Source of the DNA: Achatina immaculata
Lineage: Eukaryota > Mollusca > Gastropoda > Stylommatophora > Achatinidae
NCBI GenBank assembly: GCA_009760885.1
Contig: CM019693.1
Span: 47,250,751-47,314,750, forward strand
DNA: 64,000 bases
Direction of reading: 5' to 3'
Below are positions 1 to 9,909 of this stretch, in pieces. A program made the translations under genes and the position numbers. Below the pieces are notes generated by a model that did no database searches, had not been told where the DNA came from, and saw only the letters and a list, made by a program, of their open reading frames with translations. Each line of letters opens with the position of its first letter. Position 1 is the stretch's first letter.

Positions 1-325
1 GTTGAAGTTGTTAGACCTAGAGTATTATAGCATATTAATGTCCATAAGTTGAAGTTGTTAGACTGAGAGTATTATAGCATATAAATGTCCATAAGTTGAA
101 GTTGTTAGACCTATATTTTTATAGCATATAAATGTCCATAAGTTGAAGTTGTTAGACTGAGAGTATTATAGCATATTAATGTCCATAAGTTGAAGTTGTT
201 AGACCTAGAGTATTATAGCATATAAATGTCCATAAGTTGAAGTTGTTAGACCTATATTTTTATAGCATATAAATGCCCATAAGTTGAAGTTGTTGGGCCT
301 AGAGTTTTATAGTCCATAAGTGTGC
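1..325. repeat. 47-bp minisatellite
   Basis: About seven head-to-tail units of 47 bp that begin GTTGAAGTTGTTAGAC. They differ by a few substitutions (CTAGAG, TGAGAG or a shortened CTATAT form). The array runs off the left edge of the window. It lies upstream of the first visible GLOD4 exon and is probably intronic. No coding potential was seen. Confidence 0.9.
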
Positions 326-567
326 AGAAAAAAAGAAGGAAGTTATGTTTCTGTACAGATTTTGTTAATCCAGTGGGAAAATGGCTAAGAGCATATTTTG
401 TTGCTGTTGGTTACTGGAAGGTTTGACAAGCATGTTAATGTTTCCAGATATTTGATCACTTCCTCTGTGTGTGTAGCTACTGCTATATGATGCATTTTGT
501 TTTGTTTTGTGCATGTTTCTGTGCTGTATTTTTTTTTACATTTCTCAAGCATTTTCACTGTTGTCAT

Positions 568-947
568 GAGGAGGTTCAACTTGTTGTTTTTTTAAGTGTT
601 TTTCTGTCCCATATTTACAAGGACTGTCCAAAAAGAAAGCATTGAGGAGGTTCAACTTGTTGTTTTTTTAAGTGTTTTTCTGTCCCATATTTACAAGGAC
701 TGTCCAAAAAGAAAGCATTGAGGAGGTTCAACTTGTTGTTTTTTTAAGTGTTTTTCTGTCCCATATTTACAAGGACTGTCCAAAAAGAAAGCATTGAGGA
801 GGTTCAACTTGTTGTTTTTTTAAGTGTTTTTCTGTCCCATATTTACAAGGACTGTCCAAAAAGAAAGCATTGAGGAGGTTCAACTTGTTGTTTTTTTAAG
901 TGTTTTTCTGTCCCATATTTACAAGGACTGTCCAAAAAGAAAGCAAT
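568..947. repeat. 76-bp minisatellite
   Basis: Five nearly identical 76-bp units, starting at 568, 644, 720, 796 and 872, each beginning GAGGAGGTTCAACTTG and ending GAAAGCATT. The very low divergence suggests recent expansion or homogenisation. Confidence 0.92.
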
Positions 948-1149
948 GACTTTTAAAAGAATATTTATTAATACACTTACAACTCACTTAGAGTCTCCTT
1001 AAGAGAGTATGTCAGTCCAAATGTTATTGCCATCTCTGGAACATGTCCCAGATCTTGTGCATGGGTCCAACAGTGAATTTATTCTCCTTCCTCTGTTATT
1101 TGAAATTGATGACCTCTCTGGGTGGATTTCAATGTTTAAAATAATAAGA

Positions 1150-1896
1150 AGGTTAGCAACGGTCAAATCTGGAGAGTAGGGTAGTAAAGTGACTAGAGTT
1201 ATGTTAACAGTGGTCAGATCTTGAGAGTAGGGTAGTGGGGTGACTAGAGTTATGTTAACAGTGGCCAGATCTTGAGAGTAGGGTAGTAAAGTGACTAGAG
1301 TTATGTTAACAGTGGCCAGATCTTGAGAGTAGGGTAGTGGGGTGATTAGAGTTATGTTAACAGCAGGCAAATCTGGAGAGTAGGGTGACTAGAGTTGTGT
1401 TAGCAGTGGCCAGATTGGAGAGTGGGGTGACTAGAGTTATGTTAACAGTGGGGAGATCTGGAGAGTAGGGTGAATAGAGTTATGTTAACAGCTGGCAGAT
1501 CTGGAGAGTGGAGTGCCTAGAATTATGTTAGCAGCAGCCAGATCTAGAGAGTAGGATGACTAGAATTATGTTAGTAGCAGCCAGATCTAGAGAGTAGGAT
1601 GACTAGAATTATGTTAGTAGCAGCCAGATCTGAAGAGTAGGATGACTAGAATTATGTTAGTAGCAGCCAGATCTAGAGAGTAGGATGACTAGAATTATGT
1701 TAGTAGCAGCCAGATCTGAAGAGTAGGATGACTAGAATTATGTTAGTAGCAGCCAGATCTGAAGAGTAGGATGACTAGAATTATGTTAGTAGCAGCCAGA
1801 TCTAGACAGTAGGATGACTAGAATTATGTTAGTAGCAGCCAGATCTGAAGAGTAGGATGACTAGAATTATGTTAGTAGCAGCCAGATCTAGAGAGT
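1150..1896. repeat. 43-46 bp minisatellite with AGATCT in each unit
   Basis: Units of about 43-50 bp in two subfamilies. The left ones contain GTAGGGTAGTAAAGTGACTAG and the right ones AGGATGACTAGAATTATG. Nearly all carry the palindrome AGATCT. No protein is encoded. Confidence 0.9.
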
Positions 1897-2127
1897 AGGA
1901 AGTTATGTTTCTGTACAGATTTTGTTAATCCAGTGGGAAAATGGCTAAGAGCATATTTTGTTGCTGTTGGTTACTGGAAGGTTTGACAAGCATGTTAATG
2001 TTTCCAGATATTTGATCACTTCCTCTGTGTGTGTAGCTACTGCTATATGATGCATTTTGTTTTGTTTTGTGCATGTTTCTGTGCTGTATTTTTTTTTACA
2101 TTTCTCAAGCATTTTCACTGTTGTCAT

Positions 2128-2506
2128 GAGGAGGTTCAACTTGTTGTTTTTTTAAGTGTTTTTCTGTCCCATATTTACAAGGACTGTCCAAAAAGAAAGC
2201 ATTGAGGAGGTTCAACTTGTTGTTTTTTTAAGTGTTTTTCTGTCCCATATTTACAAGGACTGTCCAAAAAGAAAGCATTGAGGAGGTTCAACTTGTTGTT
2301 TTTTTAAGTGTTTTTCTGTCCCATATTTACAAGGACTGTCCAAAAAGAAAGCATTGAGGAGGTTCAACTTGTTGTTTTTTTAAGTGTTTTTCTGTCCCAT
2401 ATTTACAAGGACTGTTCAAAAAGAAAGCATTGAGGAGGTTCAACTTGTTGTTTTTTAAGTGTTTTTCTGTCCCATATTTACAAGGACTGTCCAAAAAGAA
2501 AGCAAT
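2128..2506. repeat. 76-bp minisatellite, duplicate array
   Basis: Same 76-bp unit as at 568-947, again five copies, carried by the 1560-bp tandem duplication. One unit has lost a T in its T-run and one has a C-to-T change, so the arrays have barely diverged. Confidence 0.9.
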
Positions 2507-2704
2507 GACTTTTAAAAGAATATTTATTAATACACTTACAACTCACTTAGAGTCTCTTTAAGAGAATATGTCAGTCCAAATGTTATTTCCATCTCTGGAA
2601 CATGTCCCAGATCTTGTGCATGGGTCCAACAGTGAATTTATTCTCCTTCCTCTGTTATTTGAAATTGGTGACCTCTCTGGGTGGATTTCAATGTTTAAAA
2701 TAAT

Positions 2705-4168
2705 AAGAAGGTTAGCAACGGTCAAATCTGGAGAGTAGGGTAGTAAAGTGACTAGAGTTATGTTAACAGTGGCCAGATCTTGAGAGTAGGGTAGTAAAGT
2801 GACTAGAGTTATGTTAACAGTGGCCAGATCTTGAGAGTAGGGTAGTAAAGTGACTAGAGTTATGTTAACAGTGGCCAGATCTTGAGAGTAGGGTAGTGGG
2901 GTGACTAGAGTTATGTTAACAGTGGCCAGATCTTGAGAGTAGGGTAGTGGGGTGACTAGAGTTATGTTAACAGCTGGCAGATCTGGAGAGTAGGGTGACT
3001 AGAGTTATGTTAACAGTGGCCAGATCTTGAGAGTAGGGTAGTAAAGTGACTAGAGTTATGTTAACAGTGGGGAGATCTGGAGAGTAGGGTGAATAGAGTT
3101 ATGTTAACAGCTGGCAGATCTGGAGAGTGGAGTGCCTAGAATTATGTTAGCAGCAGCCAGATCTGGAGAGTAGGATGACTAGAATTATGTTAGTAGCAGC
3201 TAGATCTGAAGAGTAGGATGACTAGAATTATGTTAGTAGCAGCCAGATCTGGAGAGTAGGATGACTAGAATTATGTTAGTAGCAGCCAGATCTAGAGAGT
3301 AGGATGACTAGAATTATGTTAGTAGCAGCTAGATCTAGAGAGTAGGATGACTAGAATTATGTTAGTAGCAGCCAGATCTAGAGAGTAGGATGACTAGAAT
3401 TATGTTAGTAGCAGCCAGATCTAGAGAGTAGGATGACTAGAATTATGTTAGTAGCAGCTAGATCTAGAGAGTAGGATGACTAGAATTATGTTAGTAGCAG
3501 CCAGATCTAGAGAGTAGGATGACTAGAATTATGTTAGTAGCAGCTAGATCTGGAGAGTGGGATGACTAGAATTATGTTAGTAGCAGGCAGATCTGAAGAG
3601 TAGGATGACTAGAATTATGTTAGTAGCAGCCAGATCTAGACAGTAGGATGACTAGAATTATGTTAGTAGCAGCTAGATCTAGACAGTAGGATGACTAGAA
3701 TTATGTTAGTAGCAGCTAGATCTAGACAGTAGGATGACTAGAATTATGTTAGTAGCAGCCAGATCTAGACAGTAGGATGACTAGAATTATGTTAGTAGCA
3801 GCTAGATCTAGACAGTAGGATGACTAGAATTATGTTAGTAGCAGCTAGATCTAGACAGTAGGATGACTAGAATTATGTTAGTAGCAGCCAGATCTGAAGA
3901 GTAGGATGACTAGAATTATGTTAGTAGCAGGCAGATCTGGAGAGTGGGATGACTATAATTATGTTAGTAGCAGCCAGATCTGGAGAATAGGATGACTATA
4001 ATTATGTTAGTAGCAGCCAGATCTGGAGAATAGGATGACTAGAATTATGTTAGTAGCAGCCAGATCTAGACAGTAGGATGACTAGAATTATGTTAGTAGC
4101 AGGCAGATCTGGAGAGTGGGATGACTATAATTATGTTAGTAGCAGGCAGATCTGGAGAGTGGGATGAC
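2705..4168. repeat. 43-46 bp minisatellite, expanded copy
   Basis: Continuation of the same family in the second duplication copy, with over thirty units. Local higher-order blocks are visible (runs of units with TCTAGACAG against TCTAGAGAG), which suggests expansion by repeated unequal exchange. It ends about 140 bp before a GLOD4 exon. Confidence 0.9.
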
Positions 4169-4311
4169 TAGAGTTATTATGTGCAGCATCTAGATCTTGT
4201 GAACTCTTTCATTGCATGGCCTCTCTCAGACCCATTGAACAAACTGTATATATAACTTGTATATATAAAAACACAAATAAAAATCAAATGTGATTGTTGT
4301 ACCTCCAACAG

Positions 4312-4425
4312 TTGCCAAAACTGGAGGAAAAGATGAAGTCTGAGAATCAGACAATCCTAAAACCATTGGTTAGTCTGGACACACCAGGGAAAGCCACAGT
4401 TCAGGTTGTTATCTTGGCAGATCCT
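4312..4425 (+). CDS. GLOD4: GLOD4 internal exon (third from last)
   Basis: A 114-nt exon of 38 codons, phase 0 at both ends. Its 3' splice site is CCTCCAACAG and its donor CCT|GTGAGT. The translation reads [12 protein letters not shown]..., then [15 protein letters not shown] and ILADP. That last stretch matches the C-terminal half of animal GLOD4, a glyoxalase/VOC-fold protein whose reaction is not settled. The sequence continues in phase into the exon at 16594, which starts DGHEICYV, so ILADP|DGHEI is restored across an intron of about 12 kb. Upstream exons lie outside the window. The 3' half of this exon is copied at 5347. Confidence 0.93.
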
Positions 4426-4594
4426 GTGAGTTGAGATTTCTTTCTTTCTTCTTCTTCTACTTTGTGCTGGTATGTGTCAAATTCATATATCATTTTTATT
4501 GTCATTCATGTACACATATGTATTTTTAGTGTAATTCGCACAAAGACATGAATATGCAGTCTTATTCACATAAAGATATATGAACATGCCTAAT

Positions 4595-4711
4595 TCACTT
4601 GTCTTGTCTCCTTCATTGTATGGCTTTCAGTGTTGAGGAAACAAATAGACATCTTGATAGGGCTCTCCACTTTGCTTCATAAAATGGGATATTTAAGGTT
4701 TCTATAATTTC
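4595..4711 (-). mobile_element. RTE-6 LINE relic, C-terminal tip (left of RTE-3 insertion)
   Basis: GGGATATTTAAGGTTTCTATAATTT here matches the RTE-6 sequence at 53345 in SART3 intron 1. It continues after the RTE-3 insertion at 7313, where the same relic resumes (CTATCTCCATCTTATG). TAATTTC at 4705-4711 and 7313-7319 is the 7-bp target-site duplication. Confidence 0.7.
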
Positions 4712-4928
4712 ATCCTTGCTTATTTAACTTGTATACTGAAAATATAATGAGGAATGTTAGAGAAGATGTAGACAAAGAATATTACAATGTCATAGCAATT
4801 GGAGGTTATGAAATACCAGAGATTAGATATGCTGATGACACAGTGTTACTGTCCACAACACAAAAAGGAATGGAAAAATTAATTATGTCAGTCCGTCAGA
4901 ACAACGAAGAGCAAAACCTCTATCTTAA

Positions 4929-5346
4929 CTCTTCCCGTGCCCAAGAAAAAAACGCGGACGTTCCCATTCATGCCACACAAAAAGTGCGGGTCCTGATCTG
5001 TATAGTAGGTATAGTTGTAAAATGGAATGGAAAACAGTATTTACATGTACTTCCGTGTACTTATTATGTTTCAAAGTATAACTAAATGCATGAAAATTCC
5101 ATAAATGCAGAGTTGTTTTAGAAAAAAGAAGTAATGTGGTGTTTTTAGACAATGATTGTGCCCAGCTCACCATCGGCTAGGTCTAGATATGCACTATTTA
5201 CCATCTGAGATGTCTAGATCTACTTGTTGATCTCGTATTGTGATTCTATGTTGCATTCTCGCTAAATTAATGTCTGAAATAACATACTAACTATTTCTAC
5301 AGTCGTCTAATATGTCTAAATCTACTTAGGATACATTCAAAAGCAA
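4929..5346. mobile_element. Left part of the piggyBac-like MITE (duplicate)
   Basis: Starts with the same TIR after TTAA at 4925-4928 but lacks a right TIR. It is cut off by the duplication junction at 5346, not by transposition. Confidence 0.82.
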
Positions 5347-5405
5347 TGGTTAGTCTGGACACACCAGGGAAAGCCACAGTTCAGGTTGTTATCTTGGCAG
5401 ATCCT
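5347..5405 (+). pseudogene. GLOD4: Partial duplicate of the GLOD4 exon
   Basis: The last 59 nt of the exon at 4312-4425 are repeated here, from GGTTAGTCTGGACAC to the donor. The acceptor and first 55 nt are missing. It could act only if an AG just upstream (5342-5343) were used, which would change the frame. It is best read as a by-product of the 980-bp duplication. Confidence 0.85.
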
Positions 5406-6326
5406 GTGAGTTGAGATTTCTTTCTTTCTTCTTCTTCTACTTTGTGCTGGTATGTGTCAAATTCATATATCATTTTTATTGTCATTCATGTACACATATG
5501 TATTTTTAGTGTAATTCGCACAAAGACATGAATATGCAGTCTTATTCACATAAAGATATATGAACATGCCTAATTCACTTGTCTTGTCTCCTTCATTGTA
5601 TGGCTTTCAGTGTTGAGGAAACAAATAGACATCTTGATAGGGCTCTCCACTTTGCTTCATAAAATGGGATATTTAAGGTTTCTATAATTTCATCCTTGCT
5701 TATTTAACTTGTATACTGAAAATATAATGAGGAATGTTAGAGAAGATGTAGACAAAGAATATTACAATGTCATAGCAATTGGAGGTTATGAAATACCAGA
5801 GATTAGATATGCTGATGACACAGTGTTACTGTCCACAACACAAAAAGGAATGGAAAAATTAATTATGTCAGTCCGTCAGAACAACGAAGAGCAAAACCTC
5901 TATCTTAACTCTTCCCGTGCCCAAGAAAAAAACGCGGACGTTCCCATTCATGCCACACAAAAAGTGCGGGTCCTGATCTGTATAGTAGGTATAGTTGTAA
6001 AATGGAATGGAAAACAGTATTTACATGTACTTCCGTGTACTTATTATGTTTCAAAGTATAACTAAATGCATGAAAATTCCATAAATGCAGAGTTGTTTTA
6101 GAAAAAAGAAGTAATGTGGTGTTTTTAGACAATGATTGTGCCCAGCTCACCATCGGCTAGGTCTAGATATGCACTATTTACCATCTGAGATGTCTAGATC
6201 TACTTGTTGATCTCGTATTGTGATTCTATGTTGCATTCTCGCTAAATTAATGTCTGAAATAACATACTAACTATTTCTACAGTCGTCTAATATGTCTAAA
6301 TCTACTTAGGATACATTCAAAAGCAA
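5347..6326. repeat. 980-bp tandem duplication, copy 2
   Basis: Second copy of 4367-5346. It holds a partial GLOD4 exon at 5347-5405 with the same GTGAGT donor but without the original acceptor. Only a weak AAAAG precedes it, so it is probably skipped. Confidence 0.92.
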
Positions 6327-6601
6327 TGGGGTGGTCACAGGCCATGTCCATACCCCTATCCACATCGTCAAAAATTGAAAAATTTCGATGTTTCTCTTCC
6401 TTTTTCTCACTCGGCATCGCTCGTAACTAAGGACTCTTCCGCCATTTTGAAAAGTGTCAGCGGAAACGTGAACGAAATATGTACAATCTAAATGTTACAC
6501 CGGTTGGTTTTATTGAAACAAATGAATTGTCACTATAACGACTATGGCATGCAACTCAGTAACCGGAAATTCTCACTATAGCGACTATGGCACGGAAAGA
6601 G
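5909..6601. mobile_element. piggyBac-like non-autonomous MITE (693 bp)
   Basis: The ends are CTCTTCCCGTGCC (5909-5921) and GGCACGGAAAGAG (6589-6601), a 13-bp terminal inverted repeat with one mismatch. Both sides have TTAA (5905-5908 and 6602-6605), the signature target duplication of piggyBac transposases. Removing the element and one TTAA rejoins the RTE-3 reading frame. There is no transposase ORF inside. Its left 418 bp also occur at 4929-5346 because of the later 980-bp duplication. Confidence 0.85.
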
Positions 6602-7312
6602 TTAATGCGAAGAAAACTAAACTGATGACAACTGACAAAACAAACAAGGCAGCTGAAATATGTATCAGTGAGGAAAAACTGGAAGAAGTGGAGAGTTGTG
6701 AATATCTTGGATCATTACTAACTAGTAGTAGAGATGCAATGAGGGAAATTAAAAGGAGGACGTCTGTCAGTCTTCAGAAAAATAAAACAACTAAAGAATC
6801 TGTGGAGAGGAACAGACAGAACCACAAAAATAAGATTTTTAAGGGCATGCATCTTTCCCATCGCAATATATGCCTGTGAGACCTGGACACTTAACAAAAC
6901 AGCTGAGAAACACATAAATGCCTTTGAATGTAAATGCTACAGAAGAGTTCTTCAAATATCGTGGACACAAAAAAGAACAAATATATCCATACTACAAGAA
7001 CCTAATAATCCATACTACAAGAACCTAATATTGAAGAAGACTGGCTAGTAAAGAGGATTAAACAGAGAAAACTTAAATATTTTGGACACATTAAACGTCA
7101 TGATAATCTAGAGAAGACCGTCTTGGAAGGATACGTAATGGGAAAAAGAAAGAGAGGAGACCAAGACGAAGATGGCTGCAAGACATCGTTGATGATCTGC
7201 AAATGGATGCATCAGCAGCAGGGCATCTTGCTCACAACTGAGAGGCCTACAGGAGTGCTGTTAGGGAGGCAAAGTTCCACAAGGAACGTGCAAATGAATG
7301 AATGAATGAATG

Positions 7313-7624
7313 TAATTTCCTATCTCCATCTTATGCGTGGGCGGCCTCTTCCCGTTACCTGCATGTGAATGTTTTCTGTGGTGTACTGTCTGGTGGTAAC
7401 CATGTTACGTGTTCAGACCATTTGACTTATTGTTTCTGAATATAGTGTAATATTGGTGTTACTCCAGCCTGTGCACTGATGTTGTCATTTCTTGTTTGGT
7501 CTCTTCTTGTCACATTAGTATTCTCCTTAAACATCTCATTTCTGTTGTGATGAGTTTTCTTTTGTTTTTGGCTGTTAGTGTCCATGTTTGACATTGATAG
7601 CATAGAGTTGGGAGAAAAATTGTG
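7313..7624 (-). mobile_element. RTE-6 LINE relic, RT C-terminal part
   Basis: The minus strand reads ...LCYQCQTWTLTAKNKRKL and CLRRILM, typical of the RTE thumb/C-terminal region (consensus ..Y.CETWTL..). Several stops are present. It continues at 8226 beyond an inserted LINE 3' end. Confidence 0.75.
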
Positions 7625-7630
7625 TAGTAC

Positions 7631-8024
7631 AGTGCTCTTTTTGTTTCATATAACAACTCTGGAACTCTCTCCCCTGCCACCGAAAGTCTTTTCATTCAAA
7701 CCTCTTTTCAATATTTACTGGCTTGTAGCTATATGTCTGCATGGAATATCTAATAGCCTCTCATCCCATGGCTCTAAAAGAACATAGTTCTAAATGTAAC
7801 TTATTAGAAATTATCTTAGTGAATGTGCAAGAGTGGAATGTCAAAAGAACTTCAGTGAAAATGTGTGTGTGTGTGTATTTACATGTATGTGTGAGCACTT
7901 TCTTATTAGATTAGTTACCTCTCATGTAGTTCATTATCCTACATTTGTGAATGTGATATTTTCATCTTGCATTCTTAGATATTTTTTCATGTAATTTGTA
8001 TACTTATATATTTCAGATAGTTTT

Positions 8025-8082
<58 letters not shown>

Positions 8083-8219
8083 GTAATTTTTATACTTATA
8101 TTAAATTGAGTGTGTGGGAATAATGAAAGATGGTGTGATAAAGGGCAGAATGTAAGACGGACCTGCACAGCCAATTTTTCACCTTTTTAAAATAAAGATC
8201 ATTCATTCAGTCATTCGTT
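7631..8219 (+). mobile_element. LINE 3' end (CR1/L2-like) inserted in RTE-6
   Basis: The plus strand encodes LWNSLPCHRKSFHSNLF, matching the WNSLP C-terminus of CR1/L2/Jockey-type reverse transcriptases. A non-coding 3' end with AAATAAAGATCATTCATTC follows. A 6-bp duplication TAGTAC flanks it (7625-7630, 8220-8225). Deleting the insert rejoins the RTE-6 coding sequence. A (TA)n run lies at about 8031-8080. The clade assignment is tentative. Confidence 0.65.
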
Positions 8220-8225
8220 TAGTAC

Positions 8226-8955
8226 TGATGTGTTTGTTTTTCAGTAAAGGTTTCATTTGTCCATTGACCTGATTTACTTTATTGCATCTGTTCTCAATCT
8301 CAGCGTCAATTTTCCCTGAGGATGACATTATGCTACCTAGATATTTGAAATGTTTCACTTGTTTCAAGTGCTGGTTGTCTAGGATGATATTATGCTACCT
8401 AGATATTTGAAATGTTTCACTTGTTTCAAGTGCTGGTTGTCTAGGATGATATTATGCTACCTAGATATTTGAAATGTTTCACTTGTTTCAAGAGCTGGTC
8501 ATCTAGGATGATATTATGTTACCTAGATATTTGAAATATTTCACTTGTTTCAAGAGCTGGTTGTCTAGGAGGATCTATGTTAGATTTCTTCTCTTGCTAT
8601 GGTCATGACTTCCATTTACTCAGCCCTGATCTTCATGTTGTGGCTTAGACATGCCCTTGCTAAGTTATCTGTGTTCTGCTTTAGGTCTTTCTCTGATGTG
8701 GCTATGAGTACTTGATCATCAGCAAAAAGGAGTTTGTTTATGGTCCACCTATTGGGTGTGTCTTCTGGAAGGTGTTGTTATCAGTATTGTTTCTAGGATT
8801 GCGCTGTGGTAGAATTTTTACTGTGTATGCAGATAATGTCAGTGTATGTTATGAATAGTAAGGGAGATAGTACACAGCCCTGCCTCACTCCAGATTTTAT
8901 GATGAATGCTTCAGAGTGTCCCACATTTGATCTAACTGTACACTGACTGTTTTCA
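8226..8955 (-). mobile_element. RTE-6 LINE relic, RT domain
   Basis: On the minus strand, [14 protein letters not shown] (motif B) is near 8890, LFADDQVLIATSEKD (motif C, FADD box) near 8735, and HLKQVKHFKYLGSIM near 8380. The last segment is locally multiplied: a 62-bp stretch occurs four times at 8321-8570. Stops and frameshifts are common. It is an old insertion in the GLOD4 intron, copied again at about 13984-14713. Confidence 0.82.
8321..8570. repeat. 62-bp tandem repeat within RTE-6 coding sequence
   Basis: Four units of about 62 bp (GATGATATTATGCTACCTAG...). They arose by tandem duplication of the HFKYLGS region of the RTE-6 relic. The same four units are at about 14080-14330 in the large duplicate. 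Confidence 0.9.
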
Positions 8956-8957
8956 TA

Positions 8958-9390
8958 TACAGGGTGTTCCGTAACTGCACTAACCCAGTATCGATTCCGG
9001 TTTCATTTCATTCCTTTGCATGTCCCTTGCGGAACTTTGCCTCCCAAACAGCACTCCTGTAGGCCTCTCGGTTGTGAGCAAGATGGCCTGCTGCTGCTGC
9101 ATCCATTTCCAGATCATCAATGATGTCTTGCAGCCATCTTCGTTTCGGTCTTCCTCTTTTTCTTTTTCCCATTATGTATCCTTCCAATACGGTCTTCTCT
9201 AAATTATCATGACGTTTAATGTGGCCAAAATATGCTTAACAGTTGAATGCAGTGAATGTTACACAACAGCAGGCTTCAACACACTAACGTACGCAGGTAG
9301 ATGTGGCTAGATACCGCAGTCATTAAGATATCACTACAATACCAGAATGGATACTGGGTTAGTGCACAGTTATTTTCTGAATGCACCGTA
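8958..9390. mobile_element. Mariner-type MITE with RTE-3 fragment inside
   Basis: A TA dinucleotide is followed by CAGGGTGTTCCGTAACTG. The other end is an imperfect inverted copy (...CTGAATGCACCGTA). GCACTAACCCAGTATC at 8977-8992 is exactly inverted at 9350-9365. CAGGGTGTTC ends are typical of Tc1/mariner-like elements. The interior holds a minus-strand RTE-3 3'-end fragment at about 9003-9232 and no transposase. A copy is at about 14716-15148. Confidence 0.62.
9003..9232 (-). mobile_element. RTE-3 3'-end fragment
   Basis: The minus strand matches the C-terminal end of RTE-3, complementary to GTCTTGCAGCCATCTTCGT and its surroundings, also seen at 23395-23600. It is degenerate and nested in the mariner-type MITE. 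Confidence 0.75.
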
Positions 9391-9894
9391 GATTTTTGCA
9401 TTGGTTGATCAGATAAGATTCACATAGGCATGAATGTTTGATCTGATTCACATCAAGATAAAAATATTGTGCCTAATTCACACAGACATGAATGTGTGGT
9501 CTGATTCACATAAAGATGTAACTGTAATCAGACTGGTATCCCCAAACTCAAGGCATTCCCATTTGTGCTCCGCCTTCTATTCCAACACCCACTGAAGTAT
9601 GCACCTGCTGATGCACATGGGAATTTTGTTTCTGAAATACACCCTCCAGAAGTAAGAAGCAAAGAAATGATAAAAATTTGGCTTTTAAAGTTTCAGATTT
9701 GGTGGTGAAGTTCTGTTCATTTTCTTTGTTTTCTTTCTTTTTTGAGCAGACAAAGATGAGACTAACAAACCAGCACAAGCACAAAATGTCACACTAGACA
9801 CAAGTATTTATCTCATTTATTTACATCATTTTCAGCTCCTTAACTTCCCAGGCTCAAAAGTAAAGGAGAGGCAGCGGTTAAGCATCTTAAATAT
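9391..9894. other. Intronic sequence without recognised genes
   Basis: Contains a loose 24-bp-like repetition of TTCACA-A-GACATGAATG, also seen at 4500-4600. The rest looks unique. A short minus-strand ORF has no recognisable domain. Confidence 0.5.
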
Positions 9895-9909
9895 TTGTTC
9901 AAGAAAACA

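Larger units (their letters stand above)
337..1896. repeat. 1.56-kb tandem duplication, copy 1
   Basis: The block 337-1896 is repeated from 1897 with a fixed offset of 1560 bp over its first kilobase. Each copy holds about 230 bp of unique sequence, a 76-bp satellite, about 200 bp of unique sequence and a 43-46 bp satellite. The near identity of the unique parts shows a recent event. The small ORFs inside are not conserved protein families. Confidence 0.88.
1897..4168. repeat. 1.56-kb tandem duplication, copy 2 (extended)
   Basis: Second copy of the block that starts at 337. It is longer because its terminal 43-bp satellite expanded to about 1.4 kb. Confidence 0.85.
4367..5346. repeat. 980-bp tandem duplication, copy 1 (contains half a GLOD4 exon)
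   Basis: 4367-5346 is repeated almost exactly at 5347-6326. The junction shares only TGG or a similar few bases (AAGCAATGG at 5341 and 6321), so end joining or microhomology is likely. The unit carries the last 59 nt of the GLOD4 exon with its donor, part of an RTE-3 relic and the left part of a TTAA-flanked MITE. Confidence 0.93.
4712..7312 (+). mobile_element. RTE-3 LINE relic, 5'-truncated, interrupted by MITE and duplication
   Basis: Reverse transcriptase relic of the RTE clade. The left piece (4712-4924, copied at 5692-5904) encodes LYTENIMRNVRED and the catalytic [12 protein letters not shown]. The right piece (6606-7312) encodes NAKKTKLMTTDKTN, then a frameshifted thumb and C-terminal domain including MGKRKRG. 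It ends in an (AATG)n tail, as is usual for RTE elements. It is flanked by a 7-bp target duplication (TAATTTC) and sits inside the RTE-6 relic. A TTAA element splits it at LNxx|NAKK. Several stops and frameshifts make it non-functional. Confidence 0.85.

Noticed and set aside
1..1000. CRISPR-like direct repeats
   Set aside because: Units are head-to-tail without unique spacers, and the window is eukaryotic.
6544..6879. A separate small gene at 6544
   Set aside because: The frame starts in the MITE and runs through the TTAA junction into the RTE-3 relic.
8031..8080. (TA)n run as a replication origin or promoter
   Set aside because: Simple microsatellite in a LINE 3' end; length differs between duplicate copies and nothing else supports a function.
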